A model generated the notes under the pieces. That model worked only from the letters and a program-made list of their open reading frames with translations, did not search any database and was not told where the DNA came from. The translations under genes were made by a program, and so were the position numbers. From Helicobacter sp. (GTDB lineage: Bacteria; Campylobacterota; Campylobacteria; Campylobacterales; Helicobacteraceae), in the NCBI GenBank assembly GCA_014799985.1, contig JAAVGZ010000060.1, positions 1-20,638 on the forward strand: a DNA stretch of 20,638 bases, given 5' to 3'. Shown here one piece after another: positions 1-6,456 of this stretch (position 1 is the first letter of the stretch; the number at the start of each line of letters is the position of its first letter).

Positions 1-10
1 GATTCCAATT

Positions 11-61
11 GTCATTGCGAGCGAGCAACGCGAGCGTGGCAATCAACGAGCAGAGAATCCC
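11..61 (+). repeat. Dispersed repeat copy A
   Basis: The copy begins with GTCATTGCGAGC, continues through GCGTGGCAATCAAC and ends near AGAGAATCCC. The same order of blocks recurs, with differences, at 20487-20531 and, inverted, at 20389-20436. It lies downstream of the queE stop codon, outside any convincing gene. Confidence 0.8.
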
Positions 62-83
62 AAACGAGCGTTCATAGACGGTA

Positions 84-116
84 GATTGCCACGAGGCTAA
101 AGCCTCTCGCAATGAC
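84..116 (-). repeat. Dispersed repeat, short copy with internal hairpin
   Basis: The copy runs from GATTGCCACG to CTCGCAATGAC, so its conserved end is inverted relative to copy A. Inside it, 93-106 is a perfect palindrome (GAGGCT, AA, AGCCTC) of the form NNNNCTAAAGNNNN. A hairpin of related form (GCGAC TAAA GTCGC) sits at 20445-20460. No T-run follows, so I do not call a terminator. Confidence 0.7.
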
Positions 117-133
117 AAAAGCCTCGAAAACGT

Positions 134-162
134 TTGATTGCTTCACTAACGCTCGCAATGAC
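134..162 (-). repeat. Dispersed repeat copy, inverted
   Basis: This 29-base stretch matches the reverse complement of 20487-20515 at 27 of 29 positions by eye. The two window ends therefore carry an inverted pair of the same element, about 20.3 kb apart. Confidence 0.8.
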
Positions 163-193
163 ATATAGCAAGATTCCAACTAAAGAAACATCA

Positions 194-790
194 CTACCGA
201 ATCTCCAAAATCTTATGCGTCTGCAAACTCAATCGAAACTGCGGATTCTTCTTGCAAAACAATATCAAAGAATCATGCGAAATCGGGCGCTGCCCATCAT
301 CGATTGCCTGCACAAAAAATTGCTTATCAGGATAATCTCTCGCAAGCGCAATCATCTCATCATCGCTAAAAAGTGAATAGAGAATCTTAACTTCATTTGC
401 GCGCCGCATATTATCTGTGGCAATAGGCTTCGTCTTGGGCGAAAACGTAACCCATTCAATCCAACGTGGCGCGACTTTGTAGCCATTTGTCTCGACACAG
501 CGATAAAAGCCATTTAAAAGCGGCTCGGATTCACAAAGCTGCAACGTGGGCTCGCCGCCCGTAAAAACAATTTGCGGCTGACTTGCCACGCGCTCTTTTT
601 CCAAAAGCGCCAACACGAACGATTCGAGCTCGTTTTTATCAAAACGATACGCGACATGCGCAAAGTCTGTGTCGCAAAAGGCGCACGCGAGGTTGCATTG
701 CGCAAAGCGCACAAAAACAGATGCTCTGCCCACATGCGCCCCCTCGCCTTGCAGGCTATAAAAAATCTCGTTGATTTTATAGATTCTCAT
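194..790 (-). CDS. queE: 7-carboxy-7-deazaguanine synthase QueE
   Basis: Radical-SAM enzyme that contracts the ring of 6-carboxytetrahydropterin to 7-carboxy-7-deazaguanine, the step after QueD on the way to preQ0. The 198-residue product opens with a substrate-site motif (FYSLQGEG, residues 10-17). It carries the CX3CX2C iron-sulfur motif at C32, C36 and C39, an SAM-contact GGEP at 78-81, and ends with SLQTHKILEIR, as QueE proteins do. The open frame extends 42 codons further, but that part lies inside queD and resembles nothing. I chose the ATG at 790; an ATG three codons upstream (799) is possible. It overlaps the end of queD by 14 bases, so translation is probably coupled. It is the last gene of its operon, ending just before the repeats. 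Confidence 0.93.
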   Translation of the reverse strand: MRIYKINEIFYSLQGEGAHVGRASVFVRFAQCNLACAFCDTDFAHVAYRFDKNELESFVLALLEKERVASQPQIVFTGGEPTLQLCESEPLLNGFYRCVETNGYKVAPRWIEWVTFSPKTKPIATDNMRRANEVKILYSLFSDDEMIALARDYPDKQFFVQAIDDGQRPISHDSLILFCKKNPQFRLSLQTHKILEIR

Positions 791-1121
791 CGCGCTCATA
801 AATCGCAATATTCCCTTCGCTCTCTTGCACTTGCACGCGGTAGCACACATCGCCGATTTGCTCGCAAACCCACTTGGCAATATTCTCCGCTGTCGTGCTC
901 TCGGTGATAATGTCATTTAAAAATTGATGGTCGAGTTTTTTATGAATCTTTTCCTTGATATGGCTAAAATCAATCACCATTCCATTTGCGTTGAGCGTCT
1001 TGGATTTGCAAAAAATCGTGATAATCCAATTATGCCCATGCAAGCGGTTGCATTTGCTTTCATAATCTAAAAAAAGCTGGTGCGCTGCCGAAATCTCAAT
1101 CCTCTTTTGAATATAAAACAT
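777..1121 (-). CDS. queD: 6-carboxy-5,6,7,8-tetrahydropterin synthase QueD
   Basis: Converts dihydroneopterin triphosphate to 6-carboxytetrahydropterin, an early step of queuosine/preQ0 synthesis. The 114-residue length is normal for this tunnelling-fold family. Zinc ligands are H14 (in SAAH) and H28 and H30 (in LHGHN), with the candidate catalytic cysteine C24 just ahead. D64-H65 (KLDH), the TTAEN segment at 76-80 and E100 complete the usual active-site set. The gene starts two bases after the queC stop. Its Shine-Dalgarno sequence (AAAGG) lies in the last codons of queC, and queE overlaps its 3' end, so the three are read as one unit. Confidence 0.94.
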   Translation of the reverse strand: MFYIQKRIEISAAHQLFLDYESKCNRLHGHNWIITIFCKSKTLNANGMVIDFSHIKEKIHKKLDHQFLNDIITESTTAENIAKWVCEQIGDVCYRVQVQESEGNIAIYERDENL

Positions 1122-1123
1122 TC

Positions 1124-1771
1124 TTACCTTTCAATATTCAATCCATTCTGTGCAAACGCCTCGAGAGATTCGAGGCATGTCGGGCATTTTTGGCAATGCC
1201 GCGCGCCGCCCTCATAGCAACTATATGTTTGCGCATAGTCGATGTTTAGCGCGATTCCCATTTTCACAATCGCGGCTTTGTCGAGCGCACAAAAGGGGCT
1301 AAGAAGCCGCACAGCCCCGCCCGTGCCGCTTGCAATCGCTGCGCCCATCGACTCGATAAACGCGCTTGTGCAATCGGGATAAATCGGGTGGTCGCCCGCG
1401 TGGTTGGCGAGCACAACCTCGCCCGCGCCAAGCGACTGCGCGAGCCCGCTCGCAATGCTCAAGAAGATTCCGTTGCGAAAGGGCACAACGAGGCTCGCAA
1501 GCGCGTTTGCGTCATAGTGCCCATGCACAATCGCGCCGCTTGCGCCATTTGGCGCGAGCAGCCCGCTCGCAAAGCCCGCAAAAAGCGCGCTCGCGTCCAT
1601 CGTATGGTAGGCGATATGATGCGCCTCGCAAATCGCGCACGCATGCGCAAGCTCTTGCGCGTTGTGGCGGCTTGGGTAGGCGAACAAAAGCGCCTGCGTC
1701 TCTTGTGTTTGCATGCTCCAAAAAAGCGCTGTCGTGCTGTCGACACCGCCGCTGTACAAAACGAGTCTCAT
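1124..1771 (-). CDS. queC: 7-cyano-7-deazaguanine (preQ0) synthase QueC
   Basis: ATP-dependent enzyme that turns 7-carboxy-7-deazaguanine plus ammonia into preQ0. The 215-residue product has the N-terminal PP-loop SGGVDS (residues 8-13), the family segments VVPFRNGIFLSIA and HAGDHPIYPDCTSAF, and four C-terminal zinc ligands C185, C193, C196 and C199. The ATG overlaps the stop of the upstream membrane gene as ATGA, with GAGGGAAAG just upstream. With queD and queE next to it, the operon supplies preQ0. No queF, tgt or DNA-insertion (dpd) gene is in the window, so whether preQ0 goes to tRNA queuosine or elsewhere cannot be read here. Confidence 0.95.
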   Translation of the reverse strand: MRLVLYSGGVDSTTALFWSMQTQETQALLFAYPSRHNAQELAHACAICEAHHIAYHTMDASALFAGFASGLLAPNGASGAIVHGHYDANALASLVVPFRNGIFLSIASGLAQSLGAGEVVLANHAGDHPIYPDCTSAFIESMGAAIASGTGGAVRLLSPFCALDKAAIVKMGIALNIDYAQTYSCYEGGARHCQKCPTCLESLEAFAQNGLNIER

Positions 1772-2382
1772 CTCTTTCCCTCGCTAAAGTCGAAAATGGG
1801 CAGATTCAGGTGGCGATAAATCACATACAACCGCAAGCCAAAGCCCACGACAAGGGCGATGAGCGTTGTGGTCGGAATCGGCAGCGATGTTTTGAGCAGC
1901 ACGACATAGAGCGTGCCCGTGAGCAGCGCGATTCCAGCATAGATTTCTTTTTGAAAAACGAGCGGAATCTGCGCGCACAGCATGTCGCGCAGCACGCCGC
2001 CAAACACGCCCGTGATAATCGCGCCGCACACGGCGATGACATCGCCATAGCCCATATCGAGCCCGATTTGAGCGCCGATGATGCTAAACGTCACGAGCCC
2101 CAATGCGTCCAGAATCAAAAAGGTCTTGTGGAGATTGTGCACAATGCGCGCGATTCTTGTCGCCAGCAGAGCGAAAAAGATGACAAGCAACAGATACTCG
2201 GGGTGCGCAATCCATGTGAGCGGATAATGCCCAAAGAGCATATCGCGAATCGAGCCCCCGCCCAAAGCCGTTACAGCGGCGATGATGAGCACACCAAACA
2301 AATCCATTTTGTGCCGCCCAGCCGCGAGCGCGCCCGTCATCGCTTCGGCGCTAATGGCAATGACATACAGCGTGATTAGCAT
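1768..2382 (-). CDS. TRIC/UPF0126 family membrane protein (YicG/YadS-like)
   Basis: Inner-membrane protein of the prokaryotic TRIC (trimeric intracellular cation channel-like) family, with about seven hydrophobic helices in 204 residues. The family's internal duplication shows as two glycine-rich motifs followed by Arg-Asp: GGGSIRD at 41-47 and GGVLRD at 128-133. The N-terminal EAMTGALAAGR and KMDLFG stretches are typical. I start it at 2382, where GGGAAAG sits correctly spaced. The frame runs 21 codons further upstream, but that part covers the promoter and looks unrelated. The stop overlaps the queC start by four bases, so it is probably the first gene of the queCDE operon. A functional link with preQ0 synthesis is not evident; the substrate is unknown, with K+ suggested for relatives. 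Confidence 0.85.
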   Translation of the reverse strand: MLITLYVIAISAEAMTGALAAGRHKMDLFGVLIIAAVTALGGGSIRDMLFGHYPLTWIAHPEYLLLVIFFALLATRIARIVHNLHKTFLILDALGLVTFSIIGAQIGLDMGYGDVIAVCGAIITGVFGGVLRDMLCAQIPLVFQKEIYAGIALLTGTLYVVLLKTSLPIPTTTLIALVVGFGLRLYVIYRHLNLPIFDFSEGKR

Positions 2383-2408
2383 ATCTTTCCCAAAACCATA
2401 TTCTTGGT

Positions 2409-2414
2409 ATTGTA
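2409..2414 (-). promoter_or_regulatory. Putative -10 box for the TRIC-queCDE operon
   Basis: On the minus strand this reads TACAAT in GGCTACAATACC, about 27 bases upstream of the chosen start, giving a short leader containing GGGAAAG. No clear -35 is seen, as is common in Campylobacterota. It lies in the 93-base divergent gap shared with the DUF779 gene. Confidence 0.5.
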
Positions 2415-2475
2415 GCCCAAAAAGCCTTAGATTTGATTTTAACATGGGTTAGGATAGAATCCACAAAAAGGAGAG

Positions 2476-2886
2476 ATGATGGAAGATTCAAGGATTGGCG
2501 CAGCGGAATCGCACAACAAGCGCCCCGAGCGCGTTGTCGCGTCAAAAGACGCGCTCGCGCTCATCGCCGAGCTACGCGCGCAATATGGCGAGATTCTCTT
2601 TTCGCAAAGTAGCGGCTGCTGCGATGGCTCTGTGCCGCTGTGCTGCGAAATGCATGACTTTCATGTCGGCGATTGCGATGTGCTGCTTGGAATCGTGGGC
2701 GGCGCGCCGTTTTATATGCACAAAACGCAATACGCATACACCAAGCATGCCCAGCTGATTTTGGACATCGCCAAAGGCAACGGCAACGAGTTTTCGCTCG
2801 AATACGGCACGGGCGTGCATTTCGTGTTCGAGCTGCGGCTCTTTAGCGAGGCGGAGCTTGCAGCGCTTGGCGCAGATTCTCGATGA
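2476..2886 (+). CDS. DUF779 family protein
   Basis: A 136-residue protein of a family whose biochemical role I do not know; from memory its members are often encoded beside aldehyde dehydrogenases. Family features are the RVVAS...ALALIAELRAQYG opening (19-38), the double-cysteine motif SGCCDGS (46-52), VGDCDVLLG (64-72), PFYM (78-81) and a C-terminal FSLEYGTGVHF-RLF segment. A second Cys pair lies at 56-57. Two ATGs are adjacent; AAGGAG ends two bases before the first and five before the second (2479), so the second may be the real start. The 15 residues before the domain are not conserved in what I recall. Its last 44 bases overlap the convergent ArsA-like gene, and no aldehyde dehydrogenase is in the window. 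Confidence 0.82.
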   Translation: MMEDSRIGAAESHNKRPERVVASKDALALIAELRAQYGEILFSQSSGCCDGSVPLCCEMHDFHVGDCDVLLGIVGGAPFYMHKTQYAYTKHAQLILDIAKGNGNEFSLEYGTGVHFVFELRLFSEAELAALGADSR

Positions 2887-3763
2887 TTTGCACAAGCCCG
2901 CTGTGCTCGAGAATATCGCCGCTTAGAAGCGGAATCTCCCACAGCGGAAAGGCGGCGAAACGTTCGCGGATTGTCGCGAGGTGTTTTTGCGCGTTCGCAT
3001 AGCGCTTGGCAAAGAAGCAATCCTCGCTTGGCGGCGGAATCTTGTTAATCGCGAGTGCATAGGGCTTCAAGCCATCGTGGCTTAGGCTGTGGATTGCGCG
3101 CGCGCTTTCTTCGATGGGCAGGCTCTCGGGGTTCAGCACGAAGACGATGCCGACATTCTCGCTGTGCAAGAGGTTGTTGAACTGGGAATAGAGCAAATAG
3201 CGCTCCTCGAGTCTGTCTTTGAGCGGGTTGCCCTCGAGATGTCCGATGATTCCCTCGAGATTGTGGCTCTTTTCTTGTTGGCTTAGGAGCGTCTTGCTCC
3301 ACTGCTGCAACGTAAGCGGAAGCTTGAAAAGCCGCAAGGTATGCCCCGTTGGGGCTGTGTCGATGACGATGTGCTCCCATTGTTCTTGCGTGATAATCCG
3401 AATCAGCCTATCAAACAGCGCCGATTCCTGCGCCACGCCGCTTTGCGCGACATTGTCATAATACGACTCGAGCAGGCTGTATGAGGCAGCAGAGATGAAC
3501 CGCTTCGCGTCCTCTGCCACCTGCGCCGTGTAGGCTTTCACCTCGGCAATCGGGTCAATCTCGCGCACGAAGAGATTGTCGCGAATCTGTTGCGTTTGCG
3601 ATGAGGGCGTCATCTCGAAAATATCGCTAAGGTTGTGCGCGGGGTCAGTCGAGACAAGCAATGTTTTGGAATCGTCCGCGAGCAGGCATGCGAGTGCGCT
3701 GCTAAGCGTGCTCTTGCCCACGCCCCCCTTGCCCCCGACAAACACAATGGGCGGAATGCGCAT
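2843..3763 (-). CDS. Single-domain ArsA/GET3-family ATPase
   Basis: A 306-residue P-loop ATPase of the ArsA/GET3 (SIMIBI) class. Visible are the deviant Walker A GGKGGVGKST (10-19), the switch I segment STDPAHNLSD (38-47), the switch II segment DTAPTGHTLR (135-144), and a base-recognition-like AINK (238-241). The only cysteines are C26 and C249: there is no arsenite-binding triad as in ArsA and no GET3 CXXC zinc site. No arsB, arsC or arsR lies nearby, so arsenite pumping is unlikely. AGGAG, formed partly by the stop codon of the upstream CC-tailed gene, sits five bases before the ATG at 3763. An ATG eight codons earlier has no such site. It is the last gene of the CstA operon and probably acts on the small CC protein or the transporter; that is inference. 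Confidence 0.85.
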   Translation of the reverse strand: MRIPPIVFVGGKGGVGKSTLSSALACLLADDSKTLLVSTDPAHNLSDIFEMTPSSQTQQIRDNLFVREIDPIAEVKAYTAQVAEDAKRFISAASYSLLESYYDNVAQSGVAQESALFDRLIRIITQEQWEHIVIDTAPTGHTLRLFKLPLTLQQWSKTLLSQQEKSHNLEGIIGHLEGNPLKDRLEERYLLYSQFNNLLHSENVGIVFVLNPESLPIEESARAIHSLSHDGLKPYALAINKIPPPSEDCFFAKRYANAQKHLATIRERFAAFPLWEIPLLSGDILEHSGLVQIIENLRQALQAPPR

Positions 3764-3771
3764 GCCCTCTC

Positions 3772-4041
3772 CTAGCAGCATGTGCAAGGAAAGCTGTCAA
3801 AGGGCGAGCGTTCCATGCCCATGCGCTTGTGCCAGCTGTGGAAATGCTGCATGAGCTCGGGCAGCATTTCGAGTGTGTAGAACGCGAAAGGATTGGGGAT
3901 TCCCATCATCTCCGAGAATGTAACAATCATGAAAAAATCATCAATCTCGCGTTTGTCGCGCTTGAGCGCGGGGAGATATTTCGAGAAATAATAATGCTCC
4001 AGCCCCCGATTGAGGGGGGCTAGCCACGAAAAACGAGACAT
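3772..4041 (-). CDS. Small protein ending in Cys-Thr-Cys-Cys, between cstA and the ArsA-like ATPase
   Basis: An 89-residue protein with no signal peptide or membrane helix. It is rich in aromatic and charged residues (EHYYFSKYLPALKRDKRE, residues 15-32; DDFFMIVTFSEMMGIPNPF, 34-52) and probably helical. It ends in CTCC (C86, C88, C89) directly before the stop. I recall a small family in NCBI models nicknamed cory-CC-star, described as a CstA neighbour ending in Cys-Cys-stop. This fits that description, but the match is from memory. Its ATG overlaps the cstA stop by one base (TAATG), and the ATPase starts eight bases after its stop, so the three are translationally linked. The terminal cysteines could be a metal or thiol ligand; the function is unknown. 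Confidence 0.75.
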   Translation of the reverse strand: MSRFSWLAPLNRGLEHYYFSKYLPALKRDKREIDDFFMIVTFSEMMGIPNPFAFYTLEMLPELMQHFHSWHKRMGMERSPFDSFPCTCC

Positions 4042-5741
4042 TATTTTGCTTGTCCGCTTTCTTTTCCGCCCAGAATCTTGCTGATTTCAGAGAGCGCGGC
4101 GAGCACGACAAGAACGGTAACAACGAGCACCAAGATGTCGATTCCGAGCAAGAGCATGTTGCCCTGCGCATAGAACTCGCCGACCTTGACGGTCGCGCCC
4201 CAAAACGCCATGCTAAGGATAAACACCATTGGAATAAGCACAACGAGCGAGCCTTTGGCGCGTTTGTTTTTAATCAGAATCACAGCCACGGTGAGCAATG
4301 TGAGCGAGGCGAGGATTTGGTTTGTCGCGCCAAACAGAGGCCAGATGGGCACATTGTTCGAGCCGCCCTCGCCGATTCCGTTGATTGCCATGAGGAACGA
4401 AACGCCCACAGCGACAATGGTCGAGACAACCTTATTCTTGAGCACGGGGATTTTGTAGAAATCGCCCCATTCTTGGATAATGTAGCGCTGCAAGCGAATG
4501 CCTGCGTCCATCGTTGTCGCTGCGAACAGAATCAGCATGAGCGAGAAGAGTGTCGAGGCGGCATCAATCGGAAGCCCAACGCCGGCGTTCACAATCGCCC
4601 CGCCGCCTGCGGCGAAGTTGCCTGCGCCACCCTTGAACATCGTTGTCCATGTCTCGGGATTGAGCCCGACATTGGCGCTCAAAAGCCCGACACCGGCGAT
4701 GCACGCGATGATTGTCCCGAGTGCGAGCGAGCCCTCGCCCACAGCGCCGAGATAGCCCACGAAGCGCACATCGGTTTCTTTCGCGACTTGTTTCGATGTC
4801 GTACCGCTCGCCACGATTCCGTGGAATCCGCTAATCGCGCCGCATGCAATCGTGATGAACAGCACGGGGATAATCATGCCCCAATTGCCCTCTTTAATCG
4901 GCGGAATCAGGTCGGGCGCGAGCACGGTGGGATTCACAATCAGAATCGAGATGTACAAGAGGAACAAGCCAATCACGAGCTGCACGCCGTTGACATAGTC
5001 GCGAGGCTGCAACAACATCCACACAGGGAGCACGGACGCAATCGCGGCGTAGATGAACAGAATCGCCACCCACTGGCGCAATGGGTCGAAGCCGCCGATG
5101 TTCTCGGGGAGATTAATCGGAATCATCACGCCGAGCGGAACGAGCGCATACAGCGCGACAACGCCAACGACCGTAACCACGGTGAGGTTCATTTTCATTT
5201 TGTAGATTGCCTGCCCCATCAAAATCGCAATCAGAATCGCGCCCCACGCGGGGATAATCGTGGTGGGGTATGTAACCGATTCTTTGGCGATAATCACGCC
5301 AAAGGCGCTGTTGACCATCAGCAACACAAGGAAAATCACAACCATAAAGAGCTGCCCCACGCGCGAGCCAATGAAGCGCGAGCAGACCATACCCATTGAT
5401 TTGCCATCGTTCTTGACGCTCGCCCAAAGCGCCGTCATGTCGTGGATTCCTGCGAAAAAGACCGTGCCGCACACAACCCAACAAAACGCAGGCAACCAAC
5501 CCCACTGCACAGCAATGGCGGGACCAACAATGGGCGCAGCGCCCGCAACAGCGGTGAAGTGATGCCCCCACAAGACAAATTTGTTTGCGGGAATGTAATC
5601 CACATCATCGCGCAATTTGTGAGCTGGCGTTTCATTAGCATCATCAAGCTTGAGAATCTTTGACGCAACAAAGCGGGAGTAGACAAACCACCCAAAACAA
5701 AACATTGCAACGCCAATGACGAGCAATACAACAGAACCCAT
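4041..5741 (-). CDS. cstA: Carbon starvation protein CstA family transporter, short form
   Basis: Multi-helix inner-membrane transporter; characterised relatives take up peptides or pyruvate. The 566-residue product has the family signature DYIPANKF (48-55), WGHHFTAVAGAAPIVGP (58-74), GIHDM, DGKSMG, SGFHGIVASGTTSKQ, and GATNQILA near the C-terminus. It is shorter than E. coli CstA and the H. pylori CstA I remember (both near 690-700), so it is a different subtype. AAAGGAG sits five bases before the ATG at 5741 (GSVVLLVIG...), which fixes the start. The frame continues 40 codons upstream, but that stretch contains the Shine-Dalgarno sequence and promoter. It heads an operon with the CC-tailed protein and the ArsA-like ATPase. 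Confidence 0.93.
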   Translation of the reverse strand: MGSVVLLVIGVAMFCFGWFVYSRFVASKILKLDDANETPAHKLRDDVDYIPANKFVLWGHHFTAVAGAAPIVGPAIAVQWGWLPAFCWVVCGTVFFAGIHDMTALWASVKNDGKSMGMVCSRFIGSRVGQLFMVVIFLVLLMVNSAFGVIIAKESVTYPTTIIPAWGAILIAILMGQAIYKMKMNLTVVTVVGVVALYALVPLGVMIPINLPENIGGFDPLRQWVAILFIYAAIASVLPVWMLLQPRDYVNGVQLVIGLFLLYISILIVNPTVLAPDLIPPIKEGNWGMIIPVLFITIACGAISGFHGIVASGTTSKQVAKETDVRFVGYLGAVGEGSLALGTIIACIAGVGLLSANVGLNPETWTTMFKGGAGNFAAGGGAIVNAGVGLPIDAASTLFSLMLILFAATTMDAGIRLQRYIIQEWGDFYKIPVLKNKVVSTIVAVGVSFLMAINGIGEGGSNNVPIWPLFGATNQILASLTLLTVAVILIKNKRAKGSLVVLIPMVFILSMAFWGATVKVGEFYAQGNMLLLGIDILVLVVTVLVVLAALSEISKILGGKESGQAK

Positions 5742-5768
5742 AGGCACTCCTTTCAAAATCAATGCCGC

Positions 5769-5774
5769 ATTGTA
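5769..5774 (-). promoter_or_regulatory. Putative -10 box for the cstA operon
   Basis: The minus strand reads TACAAT in GGCTACAATGC, the same context as the box upstream of the TRIC gene. It would start transcription about 20 bases before the cstA ATG, ahead of AAAGGAG. The 179-base gap to the divergent phosphatase gene holds both promoters and nothing else I can identify. Confidence 0.5.
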
Positions 5775-5892
5775 GCCAAACAAACTTAGAAGAATCAAGC
5801 AAACAAAGCGTGAGCGCGATTCTGTGCGGAAAATGCGATGAGGTGTAACAATATTACTCATATCATCATGAATCTTGTTGGCTACTCTGGAT

Positions 5893-5898
5893 TATAAT
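5893..5898 (+). promoter_or_regulatory. Putative -10 box (TATAAT) for the phosphatase gene
   Basis: A perfect TATAAT lies 22 bases upstream of the ATG at 5921, followed by AAAGGAG at 5908-5914, six bases before the start. No convincing -35 is visible. Confidence 0.6.
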
Positions 5899-5920
5899 TC
5901 AGTCCACAAAGGAGTTCTCA

Positions 5921-6418
5921 ATGGAATTGCGCATTTTGTTTATCTGCATGGGCAACATCTGCCGCTCGCCACTCGCGCAGGGAATCGCGCAAGGGCTCTA
6001 CGATGGCTGGAGCGATTCGACACTCGATTCGAGCTTTTTGCCCGCACAAAAGGGCATGCCCGCCGTGTTCGATTCTGCTGGAATCCATGGCTATCATCGC
6101 GGCGAAGCGCCATGTATGGGCTCGCAAGAGATTGCCAAGCAGCATGGGCTCGACATCTCATCGTTGCGCTCGCGCCCCGTGCGCATCTATGACGAGGAAA
6201 ATTTCGATTATTTTGTCGCAATGGATTCGGAGAATATCCAAGCGCTGCGCAAAATGGGCTTCGCACAAGACAAAATCTTGCGCATGGGCGATTTTGGGGA
6301 CGGGACAGACATTCCCGACCCATATTATTACCGCGACATGCAAGGCTTTGAAAAAATCTACGCAATGCTTTACCCCGCGGTCAAAAAGCTGCTCTATGCG
6401 CAAGGCATTCTGCGCTAG
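5921..6418 (+). CDS. Low-molecular-weight protein-tyrosine phosphatase
   Basis: Cytosolic phosphatase that removes phosphate from tyrosine residues through a cysteinyl-phosphate intermediate. The P-loop CX5R is near the N-terminus (C9-MGNIC-R15-SP), and the general-acid loop DPYYY has D133. SAGIHGYHRGEAP (52-64) is the usual SAG-type segment. At 165 residues it is slightly longer than typical because of an extra 12-15 residues between the P-loop helix and SAG. The motif CMGNICRSP is that of true phosphatases rather than the related arsenate reductases. It is divergent from the cstA operon and 38 bases upstream of the siroheme gene on the same strand. No tyrosine kinase or capsule gene is present, so its target is unknown. 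Confidence 0.9.
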   Translation: MELRILFICMGNICRSPLAQGIAQGLYDGWSDSTLDSSFLPAQKGMPAVFDSAGIHGYHRGEAPCMGSQEIAKQHGLDISSLRSRPVRIYDEENFDYFVAMDSENIQALRKMGFAQDKILRMGDFGDGTDIPDPYYYRDMQGFEKIYAMLYPAVKKLLYAQGILR

Positions 6419-6456
6419 CTTCGATTCTGAACTTTGAAATTGATAAAGGAAATATA

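Noticed and set aside
93..106. Rho-independent terminator for queE.
   Set aside because: The palindrome is perfect but short and is not followed by a T-run on either strand; it looks like part of the repeat.
11..162. CRISPR-like or integron-like array at the left end.
   Set aside because: The copies are degenerate, differently oriented and unevenly spaced, and there is no cas or integrase gene.
1366..2379. Open frame of 337 codons on the plus strand opposite queC and the TRIC gene.
   Set aside because: It is very Arg/Ala/His-rich, without motifs, and antisense to two well-supported genes; a result of GC-rich codon use.
4050..5399. Long open frame (449 codons) on the plus strand opposite cstA.
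   Set aside because: The translation is rich in His, Arg, Asn and Glu with no motif. It mirrors the codon bias of cstA, which is certain on the other strand.
5742..5861. A 40-residue N-terminal extension of CstA.
   Set aside because: It contains the putative -10 box and AAAGGAG. The family N-terminus begins at the ATG at 5741.
2843..6418. Arsenic resistance locus (ArsA-like ATPase plus a phosphatase of the LMW/ArsC superfamily).
   Set aside because: There is no arsB, acr3 or arsR. The ATPase lacks the metalloid cysteines, and the phosphatase P-loop is that of a true tyrosine phosphatase and belongs to a divergent transcript.
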